Shown here one piece after another: positions 21,542 through 34,088 of a DNA stretch of 64,000 bases. The number at the start of each line of letters is the position of its first letter. Position 1 is the first letter of the stretch. The stretch comes from Dichotomocladium elegans (Eukaryota > Mucoromycota > Mucoromycetes > Mucorales > Lichtheimiaceae), in NCBI GenBank assembly GCA_025716815.1, contig JAIXMN010000007.1:1257501-1321500 (forward strand), written 5' to 3'. The position numbers were made by a program, and so were the translations under genes. The notes under the pieces were generated by a model. The model did not search any database, was not told the origin of the DNA, and worked only from the letters and a program-made list of their open reading frames with translations.

Positions 21542-24500
21542 ATGGCCAAATCAAGTGAGCAATTGCTTTGTATAGGCGACGAAATCTGTCTATACGATGA
21601 GAATGGTAACGCCTTAGTTACCGAGGATCCACTTGACACAAGGGCGTCTGTCCGATGTTCACCTGAACACCATCAGATTCTCTCTTCGGAAGCCATCGCT
21701 ACTCGTGTGTTTACGATTGAACCCCAGCAATCATATTCGGAAAGACGTGCACTTGAGCAGTACATTGGGAATGAGGAAGAACGCGAATGTCTCTATTACG
21801 AAGGATCACCTGAAGAGCTGGTTGAACTCAGTGTTCTGGAGGCGAAGGCGGCCAAGGAGCGAGCTCAGAACGAGACGGAGAGGTATCGGCTAGTCGGAAA
21901 TCCTGTTTTGTATGGCGAGGTGATCCAGCTATACAACGATTACTTTAAGAAATATTTGACGGTGTCAGGGAAAACATGCAAATCGGACGCCTCCCGTCTC
22001 CAGGTCAATCTTTCTAGTGACATCATTGGTTACTTTCGTATCGTGCCGCGCTACCGCATCCGTGTTGATGGCGAGCCTGTACGTCTTGGAGACACAATTG
22101 CTCTTCAATGTTTACGACCCGAAGGCTATCTCAACGTTAGCTCACACGTTCTTCACTCCGCGGCCTTCGACGTCGATTATTACGAGGTTTATACCCACAC
22201 ACGCATCGCCTCATGGACGATGAAGCGTCATCGGTCCGCGCAAAGCGCGCAAGAGAAGACGCGAACAAAATATATCAACTCGAGCCATTGTGTTCGCTTT
22301 TACCACAAAGAAATGGAGGGCTATCTTGAAGCACCTGTTATCCAGCGGTGAGAGTAGTATGATATAAAAAGTGAGGACATATTCTAACTGCGACGCAATA
22401 GTAATAAACCAGAAGTACGACTCCGTAAGCATATTATCAACCCGCTAGACCCGAAGGAGACCAAGTTACCTCTCGCTTTTTGGGAGGTATGCGATTGGGC
22501 AGTTTGGCTACATGGGCATGCTCGTTGAGAGAATAAGCATACTGAACTTTTAGCATAGATTGAAAACGCAGATCCTTCGGATGGTTCAAGGATTCAATGG
22601 AAAAAGCCTATTCGTATTCGCCATGCTGGATCGCGATCCTATCTTCATATCGATCCCAATAATGTCAAAATCGATATGAACACACGCAGTGTGTCCTTTT
22701 CCTTTGAACTCCTTAAGAATCCTAGATGCTTTGATGGAGACGATGGGACTCTCTTCAAGCTTTTTCCTGTCTCTGATTCAAAACGATCAGGGATTTCCTT
22801 CGGTTCATACGTTCGAATTCAACATGCATTAACGAAGTGCTGGATGCATGCAGCCGCTGAGGAAGGGACTCGCTTGGTAACAGGAGCAGCACCTATATCA
22901 TTTACATTAACACCCGATCCTGCGGACCCACGTCACTCATCTACGGTCGACAGTAACCCTGCACGGTATCTTTCTTCTTACTCACCCGTGGCGGAGCAAA
23001 CCAAACAGACGCCTTCCGATCCGATTGTATATAATATATCTGGGTCTCCAGAACTTCATTACCACGACTGTTTCTCCATTACTCTAGTGGACAAAGGCCT
23101 CAGTGAGGCTTTTAATTTTGCCAACGAACTTCTGCCACAATTGCAATGCTTTCTACGACAAGAGCGCCGTCCGCGCGGTGATACCGACAGCAATTTTCCT
23201 GTATCTGATGAAGAATTCAGAGTTATCACTGGTATTTTGGTAAGAACACCCTCTTCTGAAAACTAGTTTTATGTGGCATCGCAGATCTGATTTATGGCCC
23301 TATAGCAATCTCTTACGGAGTTCTGTACCGAGAGCAAAGAAACAGACCCCGCGTTGCGGGTTGGGCTTCCTATTGAATGTATGTAGATGCTTGTATGTTT
23401 TTATATCCGAAGAGCAGAGCACTCACGTTTAATATCCTAGATCATCAAGCCTTGCTTCGAGATATTGGGATAATCGAAGCAGTCATTGCAATGATCCAAG
23501 TTCCATTTGACTTGGAAAAGCGGTATAAAGTGCGTACTTCGCTTCCGCAGGACCACCTCAGCAAATATGAACCCCCTCTTGAAGAGCCTGTATGCATCGA
23601 AAGATTTCTTGCCAACAATGACGAAAATCTTGTATCGATTATTGCGTTATGTTATAATCTTCTACGTGTCTTTCTTATTGGAAAATCTGCCCATCACGAA
23701 GCCAGTGAGGTCTCGAAAAATCAATGGCATGTTCTCAAAATGGCTGGAGACAACGGCATCAAATGTTTTCTAAGCCATTTGAGCTGTGGCGTTGGAGCGA
23801 CGGACATGATGATTCGTCTGCTCTGTAATAACAGCACCGTAATCGATGCAGTAGCAGCAATTTACCCAGAAATCACCAGCTTTCTCACCGACTTGACACT
23901 CGATAAATCACGAAATAGCATACGCCAAATGGTTTCCGAAAATAGAAGCCTCGAAGAAGACCCCAGCCATGGCGATGAAGCAGCTAGCAGCATCGAGCTG
24001 CTGAGTACATTATGCCGTGGTGGGGGCAATAGCACAGACTTACGGAGTTCACACATTTTCAATAATCGTGACTACATCGCAAGCCAAATTATTTCGAAGG
24101 AATCATGCCTCTTGAGAACGAAAATGACAGATGACGGAATGCATGTCGAGATACTGTTACTCGGGGTTGACAAGTGGTCGAAACTGGATGCTTTATTCGG
24201 CGATGCCCAAGCAGCTCTAGCTAATTACATACAGAGTCTACTTGGCCTGATCCACGCTATATCTTTAGGTGCGAACTTTAGGCTGCTTGAAGATATTCGG
24301 AACTGCATCCAAAAAGATGTCTGCCTCAAATGCCTTGGTGATATTAGTCTGCCGTTCAAAATACGAGCAAGATTCTGCGGCTTGTTAGAAGGTACCAATG
24401 TGTAAAAGGACCTACGATCTCAATCTCCATCCTGACATGTTTTCCCCTCAGCTTTGTATATCGACGTACCACCATTTACGAAAGTCATCCTGTCTGACTT

Positions 24501-27500
24501 CTCGATGACATACGACAAGTTGGATGAATCGGATAACTACCCGAGCGGTGGAATTGCGATCATAGAGAGCGGCACTCCTGACTTCTTTGACCAGTTAAAG
24601 CACTGGATACTTGTTTTCCTAGACGACAAATGCCAACAGGTATGATCAGGACCTTTTTCTGATCTGCGGTCCAAGCTATGTTCTAATTCTGGTGATAGTT
24701 TTCTAAAAACAGGGATGAGGTCGAGCTATTAAATGCAGTGCTTCGGCTGACTCATACTCAATTGCGGTTGGGGCTCTTCACCAATGCACGTGATATGAAG
24801 CGACTTTTCCGAGTGCTTGTTCTGGTGCTCGACGGTCGAACCGATGCAAGGTATTGTACTTCTGTAAGATCGGAATTGTGTATCTTATCTAAGCGATGGG
24901 GGAACTAGAAATGAAGATCATCTCAAGTCGATATCATCGGACGCTGCTCGCCACTGGTAAATATGACCAGCGTATCATTTTGGAGTACAGTCTTTGAATA
25001 TGATCTTTAGGAAGGAACGCTTCCTATTGACCGAAGAAACACAGCCGGTGATGGAGTCAAAGATGCTGATTCTCGAGATTTTCGACCTGATATTCGATCT
25101 CCGTCTTCATGTCCGTGTAAACATGCTAGCCTTTAAATGGAAAAACATGGAGACGTAAGTTTAATACCAAAGCACGCCGATTTCTAAATACTTACCGCTC
25201 TGTTGTATGAAGTAAGGCGGACAATAAGCTGCAGCATTCTCCACGACTGGTGCTGGCCTCTATTTTTGAAGAGACGATTTTAAGTCAGCGCGAAGATATA
25301 CTAATGCCAATTCTTAAAGATATCCTCAAGTATCAGTATGGTCCTCTAAAGCGGATCGCGGTCATTATAATGCATCGCATCTATAATGACAGCGAAGGTA
25401 AGCATATAACATGGACAGACTATAGTGCTTTTGTTATGTAAACAGATACTGAATCTATGATTGGTTGTGACAGAGATTTTCAACAAAGCACAGCTAGTGT
25501 TACTTTTGAGCCAACCACAGCATGTGTTTGTGTACCATGGAATCAAAAAGCGTCTGGCCAAGCTGCGCGAATATCTAACCGTCGATTGCCTCAGACTATC
25601 AGATATTCATGCCATTGGATTTATAGTGGATGATTATATTGCACTTTTCTATGGCAAGACCGTAGATTTCAACGATGAATTAATCGACTTGGAGGACACG
25701 GCCAATCAACTCAATATCTACTGCAAGATCTTCACAAATCTCAAAGTGCATTCAACAATTATGGAGCTGCTCCTAAATCTTAATGGGCTATGTCAACCAT
25801 TAGAATCCCTCTCCTCCGAAACAGCCGTCGATAATGAGGAGCGGATTCTACATATGAATGTGATAAAACGATGCATCAAATATCTGAGAGAGCTTATTAG
25901 ATACGACAAAGATCTTCAGGTAAATGTTTGATATCATGACATCTATCACAAAGTATCCGTTCATTGATTAGACCACCAGAGCCAACTCGTACTAGATAAT
26001 GTCGATCTTCTTATTGATATCTGTGGCATCCATCCTTCCATAGCGGACTCGCTCTTTGGTCTCTTTGACGATAATCTACATGTCAGCATTCGCATCCATG
26101 AGAAGCATATAAAAAGGGTTTTGGTGTTCTCACGCGGAATACATCATGAGTACCTTCATCTGCTGGCGCTTTTCACGAAAGCGCAAGGGAAACTTTTAAA
26201 AAAAAATCAAGATATCGTCATGCGGTTGATTATGGATGATCGACGCATTTACGTACCATTTAGCTCACCAGCTGACCTGGTCACTACGAAGCACATGAAG
26301 TATGCCCTGGCATTGCTAGATCTACTATCTATTTGCGGACAAGGAGACAATGCATTTGGACAATCGGTAAGAATTTAGAAGGCCAAATTCGATAATTGCC
26401 TTTAGGGATTAATATATGTCAATTTTACAGTTTGCGCGGACAGTGTTCTCTATAGGGGACATTTCATTAATTGAGCAAGACAACGATGCCCCACTTCCTC
26501 TCAAAGCGGCTATGCTGCGTTTTTTAGCATCCATTTACTTGGACAACCCCGATATTCTATCCACTATTTCCGCGAGCGATGACAAGCGCATCCAAATGCT
26601 GGTGAAGGCGGCCTATACAGATATTACTGCTGTTCTTTCAAACCCTACGGCTGAATCCCTTGACTATGTTTTCAACGGTCTGTTTGTCTTCCTGAGGCCA
26701 TTGTTCGAATACTACCTCTCGGTTGAAACGACAGTCGATGGATCTCTCTATTTGTTATGTCCACAGCTTGTCGATCTGACAGTTGAGCTCTTGGAAGCAG
26801 TGCCTCCAGGTGATCCCCATGCTTTAGCGCACACGCTGTCGTGCCTGGACAGTATGATTAATGTGGCTGGTTTCCGAGGGACTTCGGATCCCAGAGAACT
26901 TCGTGAGAAGCTGCGAAAAGCCATGGTCGAATTGACAAGCGAAACCGGATCAAGTGTTCGCCCACTTGACCCGATCAATGCAAAGTTCCAGGGATTCATA
27001 CGAGCACTGATTGCACACAACGATGTCAAGCAACTGATGCAAAACGAGTTCAAACAGCTAGGTACGATATATATATATATATATATATGGGGTTAAGTAT
27101 GAACGATAGCGAATTAACCATGTTTGTCATAGGATCCCATTTCGATCTATCTTCAAAAGAATCCGATCATGACGTCAAGTCATTGATTGACTACTTGTCG
27201 ATGGCAACGAATGTCAGCGACGGTGACAACCGAGAGAATTATCATGTTGCAACACTGAAGCTTCTGGAACAGATACCCTTAGAATTCATTCGCTTGCGCT
27301 CTGAGATTTCACACTTCGATGATCCAGAGCAATATGAAGCGCTCGAGAAGGGGAAGACGCATGTCCAGAATAGGCTGAACCGCCTTGGGTGCACTCTCGT
27401 TGCCCAAAATCTGCTATCGTCACCACGGAGACCGATCTTTGAGGGAGCACTAAAGCTGCTCATTGCGCTTCTGGAAGGCGGAAATAAAAATGTTCAGGTA

Positions 27501-30500
27501 GGTGCTGAAGTGTACCGATACTCATATTCTGGCAACAGCTAACTTAAATCGGACAAGTAGGATAATTTGGAAGAATATTTCTACAGCATAAGGTAATGGA
27601 GTCTTGTTTTTATTTTTTATCGGGCACGTCTTAACGCATATGCTCATTCTGTATAGTGAGGAACGGTTCTTTTACTCTTTCCATTACCGGTTGCAAAGCG
27701 GTATCGCGTCACTAAAGGAAGCCCAGCAACACCTCCAGCGCGCGGCATATAAGATGAATCGCCAGCAATCCATACTTAGCGCGGGTAGTAACAGACCCGT
27801 ATCCATGATGAAGAGGCGCTCCATTGAAAATGGGATGGATAAAAACAAACGACATCGCTCGTCATTGGACATCAACAGGATCCAGATTCGCAAACGGGTC
27901 TTTGGTTTTGGGAATGACCAAAATTTGAACAAGATCACGGATGAGTCGCCGATGGTATATCAAAAGATATCCAACTTGATGGCAAGCGAAACGGCTGAGT
28001 TTGGCACAACAACCGAGGATTTTCAAGCAATGAAGGACACAATGCGGGCTCTTCAACTGATGGTAGAAGGTCACAATGTGAATCTACAGATGTACCTGGC
28101 GAAACAACCGGATAATATCAAGAGCTTCAATATAGTCCAGGATGTTGTGGAATATCTTCACACGATTGTGCCGATCTGCAATATCCAGAATATCCGGCTG
28201 ATCATCCAGGTTTTGGACACGATTACAGAGTTGGCTCAAGGCTGTATTGAGAATCAGGTATATAGGATTAGCATGTTTGTTAGCTTTGTATCACTGACAA
28301 CTGAAAATTCGCTGATAGTTGATAATTTATGCGGGTAAAATAATTAACCCAGCAAATCATATTCTACGAGAGCGATATACAAATTGCCCAAGCTCGCTTG
28401 TTAATGAACTCAAGGTATGCGCTATCTTTGTGAGAAGCCATCCATATGGATGTTCCGTTGACAATCTCTGAATTTTATATAGAGTAAGGTTGTGATTTGC
28501 CTTTTGAGTCTTCTGGAAGGCGGCATTGAGAGCAGCGAATCTATCTTCCGCGAAATGGCTGGATCCCTGGATCTGAATGTGGTGGTCCATAATATGAACG
28601 CTGTTTATGACACGAACATTGACCAGCTTGATTCTCCTGATGCATACGAAAAGCTCAATAACGGATTCCAGTATTGTATTCTGCTGATGACGTTAGGACC
28701 GGCTCTTGATGACAACCAGGTAACGGTCGTGATTTTCAGGAATATGTTAAGGCCCTAACGTCCGACGTTAGAAAAGCACACTGGACGGCAATCGCGCCTT
28801 TGAGTTTTTCAAGAGCCACACAGGCAAAATCGAGATAGTAACGGATGGTCAGCAGGAGAAACAAGTATCACAGGTCCTATTTCCCGTTCCAGAAATTTGC
28901 AAATACCTCCGAGAGGATACCAAACAGAGGTTTTTGTGGAACGTCAAACGGTAAGATTTTCATGAATAAAATTGTGATCTGACATTGATGGAATTCTCCC
29001 AACCAGTGACTCTCCGTCAGCGAAAATCGAGGATTTCGTTAGACTGTCGGACAATATTATATATGAGTGAGTGAATCATTGGGTAAGCTGATCCAAGAGA
29101 ATACATTGCAAATAATTTCTTTAGGATCGAGACGCATGCCAGAGTCGCACGAAATCCATACCTGTCGCTATTGACGGAATACAGCATGTGGTGGTGGCGT
29201 GCTTCTTATGTAGTGACCATCCTCCTGAACATCCTTATCCTCACCTGTTCAGAAACGATTCTTATCGGCGAGAGCGATGTTCATGGTGCCTACTGCCACA
29301 GATTCAAGGGGGTACTTCGGATCCTGCTGGGAATAATCCATATGGTTTTTTGGGCCTTATCAACTATCGAGTTTTACTATATTGAACTTCCCATCTTGGT
29401 CAACCGCCACATGGCAGCGAGGCACCACCAAGTGCCTGTGTCCTCAGCTGCGCATAACAACCAACCGACCACAATGTCAATCAGAAATAATTGGCTCTGG
29501 TCTAACTTGACGAGGCACATGGTAAAGATATGGGAGAGGTATCAAATCCGTGCCTAACTGCTCTTCTATGTAGAATGTGGATCCAAGCTTCATTGTCGCA
29601 AGCCTACGTGAGCAATCATTCCTTTATCATATTATGATGCTATGTTTCTCTGTCATGGGCTTCTTTATACCCGGTCTTTATTCGCTTCATCTCTTGGATT
29701 TTGCTTTCCGAGATCGTATTCTTCAAGGCGTCATTGCCAGTATAACGCTAAACGTCAGCTCCATTACTCGAACCGTAAGAAAGAGCGATTCAGTTAAGGA
29801 GAGAGGGTGCTTTCGTTGACTCGTATTTGTGTAGGGCATACTGGCTATAATTGTAGTGTATGTACACAGTATTGTTGCCTACATTTTCTTCCGTACCGAG
29901 TTTGATATGACCAAAGGACTTCACTGCGCGACCCTGACGCAGTGTTTCGTTACAGTGCTATCGCATGGGTAAGAGAAAAACTCAATGAGGATGGTATGTG
30001 ACACGGTCGCTAATTTTATGGATACGCAGAGTCCGCTCTGGTGGAGGCATCGGCGATATACTTGAGCCAGATGCTCAGGAAGAGCCACGTGGATGGCGCA
30101 CCGCATTTGAGATGTCCTTCTTCTTGCTCGTGGTCGTCTTTTTGCTGAATGCCATCTTTGGTATCATCTTCGACACCTTCGGGCACCTTCGTGACGGTAT
30201 GTTTGAAAGTTTGACGGGATGAGAGGAACAAATCATCTGATAATGTTTCTATGTGCACAGAGCGTTCAGCTATTCAGCACGATATGAAAGACTGTAAGTT
30301 CAATCGAATGACAAAAAAAAGCAAGCAAGCAAGCCAGCCAGCCCCATAATTAAATTGCGAGAATCAGCCTGTTTTATCTGTAGCATCCCAGCAGTCGAGT
30401 TTCAACGACATGGAAAAAAGGGATTTGACAGCCATGTCAAAAATGACCATAATATATGGTAAGCGTTCCCTTTCTGACCTTCATTACTCGACTAACCTTC

Positions 30501-30798
30501 CGCCAGGCAATACCTATTTTTCATGGTCCATCTGAAGAACAAGGATCGAACCGAATACACAGGCCCGGAATCATATGTTGTTGAGTGTCTCAAGAAAGCC
30601 AATTACAGCTTCTTCCCGGTCAACCGCGCGCTCTGCCTAAGACAGATCGAGGGTGATGAGAGCGAGAGGCTTGAGAGGCTCGAAGAACTTGCACAGTCAC
30701 TCATACAGAAAGTGAATGCATTGGAGACTCACATTGAGAAACTTGCTGAGGTGCAGAGTCGATCGAGATCAAACAGCCTCATGTTGTCTCCAATGTAA
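21542..30798 (+). CDS. Inositol 1,4,5-trisphosphate receptor-type calcium-release channel, full length
   Basis: Twenty-seven exons join in frame: 21542-22347, 22402-22486, 22559-23239, 23306-23378, 23441-24391, 24452-24639, 24699-24850, 24909-24956, 25011-25154, 25213-25397, 25474-25919, 25980-26366, 26431-27061, 27133-27497, 27561-27592, 27657-28257, 28319-28414, 28483-28719, 28772-28950, 29007-29066, 29125-29521, 29574-29774, 29835-29968, 30030-30196, 30261-30293, 30368-30458, 30507-30798. This gives about 2553 aa (animal IP3Rs are about 2700). Domain order matches IP3R: Ins145/MIR trefoils (1-520), RIH (about 525-740), second RIH (about 1120-1250), RIH-associated (about 1870-1990), channel domain (about 2130-2415), C-terminal coiled coil. 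The pore reads RSGGGIGD (about 2362-2369), followed by a long S6 ending IFGIIFDTF. The linker zinc site is present (CFIC at 2428-2431, His 2449 and 2454), then TEYTGPESYVVE. By eye the IP3-contact loop RTTGR is RKHII here, so ligand binding is doubtful. Confidence 0.93.
27066..27090. repeat. TA dinucleotide microsatellite in an IP3R-like gene intron
   Basis: An alternating AT run directly follows the GTACG donor of intron 13 (27062-27132). It is intronic, so variation in length should be tolerated. Confidence 0.8.
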
Positions 30799-31315
30799 AG
30801 GACAGCTCATCGGGTTCCCGTCGGCCATCCTCTCGTGGATACGTCTTAAATAAGTTTAGGCTATGTGACAAATTTAATAAAGGTAGCAAAAGCACATGGA
30901 CCTTCGTGCACCAATCCGCTTAACTTTAAATACGGTACCAAACACACACACACATCGAGATGGATCTGTGGTGGCAACGGGATACAACAATGGCTCGGAA
31001 AAGATTGATGGACTTTCACTCATCCCTGGGGGGGGGAATATATCGATGGGTGGGGCGGGTTCTTCGCATCGGGTATACACGTAAATCAGATGCTCTACTC
31101 CACCTTTTTATGGAATTACCATTGATGGGAAACAAGCTAAGCAACAATAAAAAGAGTGAGAAAAGGGTAACGTGGTCACCAGTCCGAGCCGGACGATGGA
31201 GATCATTTCAGCCAGTGAAACGAGCTCGTTTTTCAACTTGCTCTTCTTCTTCTCTTTTTCTTTTCCGACCTTCCTCTAAAAAAACACAGGCGATTTATTG
31301 GAGATCGAAACGACA
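30799..31315. other. Intergenic: IP3R-like 3' end and PKA-R promoter/5' UTR
   Basis: A 517-bp spacer between tandem genes. A CA microsatellite lies at about 30943-30954 and a G run at 31027-31034. The 80 bases before the PKA-R ATG are pyrimidine-rich (cttcttcttctctttttctttt), as in many fungal 5' UTRs. No gene is seen. Confidence 0.4.
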
Positions 31316-32747
31316 ATGAATAGTGCATTTTCCTTTACAAATGCAGACGAGTACACGCAACTCCTGACCGAATTGCATGAGGCTTACTGCCGGGACATGC
31401 CAGACGATGTCCTGCAGTACTGTGCAAACTTTTTCAATCGCAGACTAGAGGAACAGCGACTTATGCTACGATCGCAGCAAGGGCTGTGCTTTCCAGGTGA
31501 GTAACTTAATTTTGAGCGAAGCGCATGCATGGATATCGGGAGAGAGCGGGGTTACAGCAGAGTCGAAAATGGTATTAATTGGGGTGGCATGGGGCAACAA
31601 CGATAATAGGCAACGAATATCATCCGCTTTCTGGAAACGCAGCTGACGAGGACAATGAAATTTTCAACCGGGACCATCTAGTCGACGACAGCGACGAGGA
31701 CAACGACGAGGAAGACGATGAATTGCGGGATCAGTTCACCGCAGAGCTGCCGCCGACTGACATTCCTCTGCCCACATACAATCGGGACCGGCGGACTTCG
31801 GTGAGTGCTGAGTCGATGGCGCCGACACAGGGGCAAAACTATGTCAGACAGGTGATTTCCAAGACGGCGCATCAGTGCGAGCGGATCCGCCAGAGCGTTG
31901 GGAACAACTTTCTGTTCAAGGACCTTGATGAGGAGCAGTACAGAGATGTAGTAGATGCCATGTCTGAGAAACAGGTTAGCGTTGGAGAGGCAGTGATTGA
32001 ACAAGGTGCCGTGGGCGACTTCTTCTATATTGTCGAGTCAGGAACCTTTGACTGCTTCATCACCAAAGACAGCGGTACGGTGAAGGTGGCCCAGTACGAG
32101 GCTGGAGGGAGCTTTGGCGAGCTGGCGCTCATGTACAATGCACCACGTGCAGCTACCATCGTCGCATCCTCCGATGCTGTCCTCTGGTCGTTGGACCGCA
32201 TCACGTTTCGCACAATTCTGATGGAGGACACGTCCAGAAAACGAAAGATGTACGAATCCTTTTTGGAAGAGGTTCCATTGCTCAAGTCTCTCGAGCCGTA
32301 CGAGCGGCACAAGATTGCAGATGCACTTGATACGGTCTATTTTGAGGAGGGCGACAGCGTTGTCGTCGAGGGCAACATTGGTGACAGGTTCTATATCATC
32401 GAGTCGGGAAGCGCAACCGTTTATCGGCGCAATCACGACAATGTTGAAAAGGAGGTGAATGCCCTTGGCAGAGGAAATTATTTCGGAGGTATGCTGCATA
32501 TACATACGATAATGGGAAAAGCAGGCATCATCTAATTGAGTTTCATTCCCCCCATCCGTGGAATTACACATGTATAGAACTTGCACTGCTCAACGATGCT
32601 CCGCGGGTAGCCACGGTAGTTGCACAAAGCCGACTCAAGTGCGCCACGCTAGGCAAAAGGGCCTTCACACGCCTTCTGGGGCCAGTTCTGGAGATCCTGA
32701 AGCGTAATTCGGAAAACTACCATGCCATCATTAACCAGCAGCCATAA
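31316..32747 (+). CDS. cAMP-dependent protein kinase regulatory subunit
   Basis: Exons 31316-31496, 31610-32488 and 32578-32747 give 409 aa, a normal length for fungal PKA-R. Residues 1-45 form the RIIa-type dimerisation/docking helix ([19 protein letters not shown]). An acidic linker follows, then the inhibitor site RRTSVS (about 121-126), whose Ser fits a type-II, autophosphorylatable substrate-like site. Two cyclic-nucleotide-binding domains follow, each with a phosphate-binding cassette: [15 protein letters not shown] and [15 protein letters not shown] (the second spans the exon 2/3 junction). The protein holds the catalytic subunit inactive until cAMP binds. The ATG at 31316 is the first in frame after the pyrimidine-rich leader. 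The animal and yeast names are PRKAR/BCY1; orthology is confident, paralogue number unknown. Confidence 0.95.
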
Positions 32748-33449
32748 GAACGGCAATTTTCCCGGCTCTTCACCTTTTTGACTGACCCCTCGGCCCCTTC
32801 CCCGTGTATACCAAGGTTATTGTATTGACATGTGTGGCATAGTTAGACAGCTATCAACATTATAGATTTAAACATTAAGGTGTCTCAAAGATAAGCGGAT
32901 TTTGAAGATCACCATTTCGAATATCCGTCGCTCATGCTTCTGATTGGCTATAGCGCAAAACTTTGCCCTATTGTACTTTAATACTGTCCGATACAACATT
33001 GAGGCCACATCGGACTCGAGGTTGTTTTTCCCTTCTCTTGGGTATGTAGCAATGTATGCTCTGGAAAATAGTAAACTATGCCAAAAGAGAAGTTGAGGTG
33101 GGGATTAATATAGCCTTGGAGGGTTTAAGACCTTTTTCATAACGGGGATAGCAGCTACGTTTTGATGATGATGATGATGATGATGTGTGTGTGTGTGTGT
33201 TGGCATCTTGAGTACAGTAATCGAAGCAACCGGTGTCGTACAATACGAAAAGTGGCATATATGTATGATCCAGTGGATCATGCCATCCATTCACGATAGC
33301 CTGTCTTTTCCTGTCACCTTTTGCTGCGTTGATAATATTCTGGGGTGGGGCGGGGGAAGAGAAGAGAGGAGGGGATGCTGCGTTTCTTTTCTCTCTCTCC
33401 TTCCCCCCCCCCAAGAAAAAGTGTTTCATCTTTTTTTATTCCTCACCTT
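32748..33449. other. Intergenic between PKA-R and the RING gene
   Basis: This 702-bp stretch contains a GAT-repeat/GT-repeat compound microsatellite and, just before the next ATG, a strongly pyrimidine-rich leader with a C9 run (about 33404-33412). No gene was identified. Confidence 0.4.
33163..33200 (+). repeat. Compound microsatellite (GAT)n(GT)n
   Basis: About seven GAT triplets pass directly into about eight GT dinucleotides. The tract is non-coding. Confidence 0.9.
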
Positions 33450-34023
33450 ATGAATCACCATCGTCATCTTGAGTTGAGTGCTAAGCTGCAAACCATCCGA
33501 TCAAAGCGGAAAGAACTCGCAAAAGATTGCAGTGACCTTGAGCAACAACTGGAACGGACAATAAAACAGACAAATGAACTTGAACAACAGAAAGAAATAG
33601 CATTGCAAGCCTTGGCACTCTACGAAGCGAAATCAGAGGCCGCAGAAAAGTTGGAGGTGGCCAAGAAAACAGCCGCTGAACGCCGATCGATGCGCATCGC
33701 GAATGAAACCGAGTCCATTTGGCTTGAAGAGGAACACCAACGGCTGATGGAAAAGATCAAGTCCTTAACAACAAGATACGACGCGTGCAAATTGGATCAC
33801 GACCAAAAGTGCTGCATGTGTGAACAAAAGTCTATTGAGTTTGCAATGGTGCCTTGTTTTCATTTTTGTAAGCCAACTGGGATGGGGTGGATGGCAAACT
33901 CCAAGGCAAAGTATTGATAAAGCCTTGCGGTTAGCCTATTGCGAGTCATGTATCGCACAAGCAAACGAATGCAAGATCTGTCATGACCCTAAGCAAGGGA
34001 TTCAACGCATTTATTATGGATAA
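33450..34023 (+). CDS. Coiled-coil protein with C-terminal RING-type zinc finger (172 aa)
   Basis: Exons 33450-33867 and 33923-34023 (55-nt intron). Residues 1-120 are a continuous Glu/Gln/Lys-rich coiled coil (ELEQQKEIALQALALYEAKS). The last 50 residues hold a RING-like cluster: CCMC, PCFH just before the intron, YCESC just after it, and CKIC. The order C-x2-C...C-x-H...C-x2-C...C-x2-C fits a C3HC4-type RING, a short version usually found at the C-terminus of E3 ligases that pair through a coiled coil. The substrate is unknown. The ATG chosen is the one after the polypyrimidine leader; the open frame extends upstream only through low-complexity sequence. Confidence 0.75.
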
Positions 34024-34088
34024 CTCAATATTTACATTTGCTAAAAAGGTATACCGTAGTCGCATGAGGAGGGCGAGAAAATCATGTA
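34024..34088. other. Short convergent 3' spacer
   Basis: Only 65 bp separate the stop of the RING gene (plus) from the stop of the HMG-box gene (minus), so their transcripts probably overlap at the 3' ends. Confidence 0.6.
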
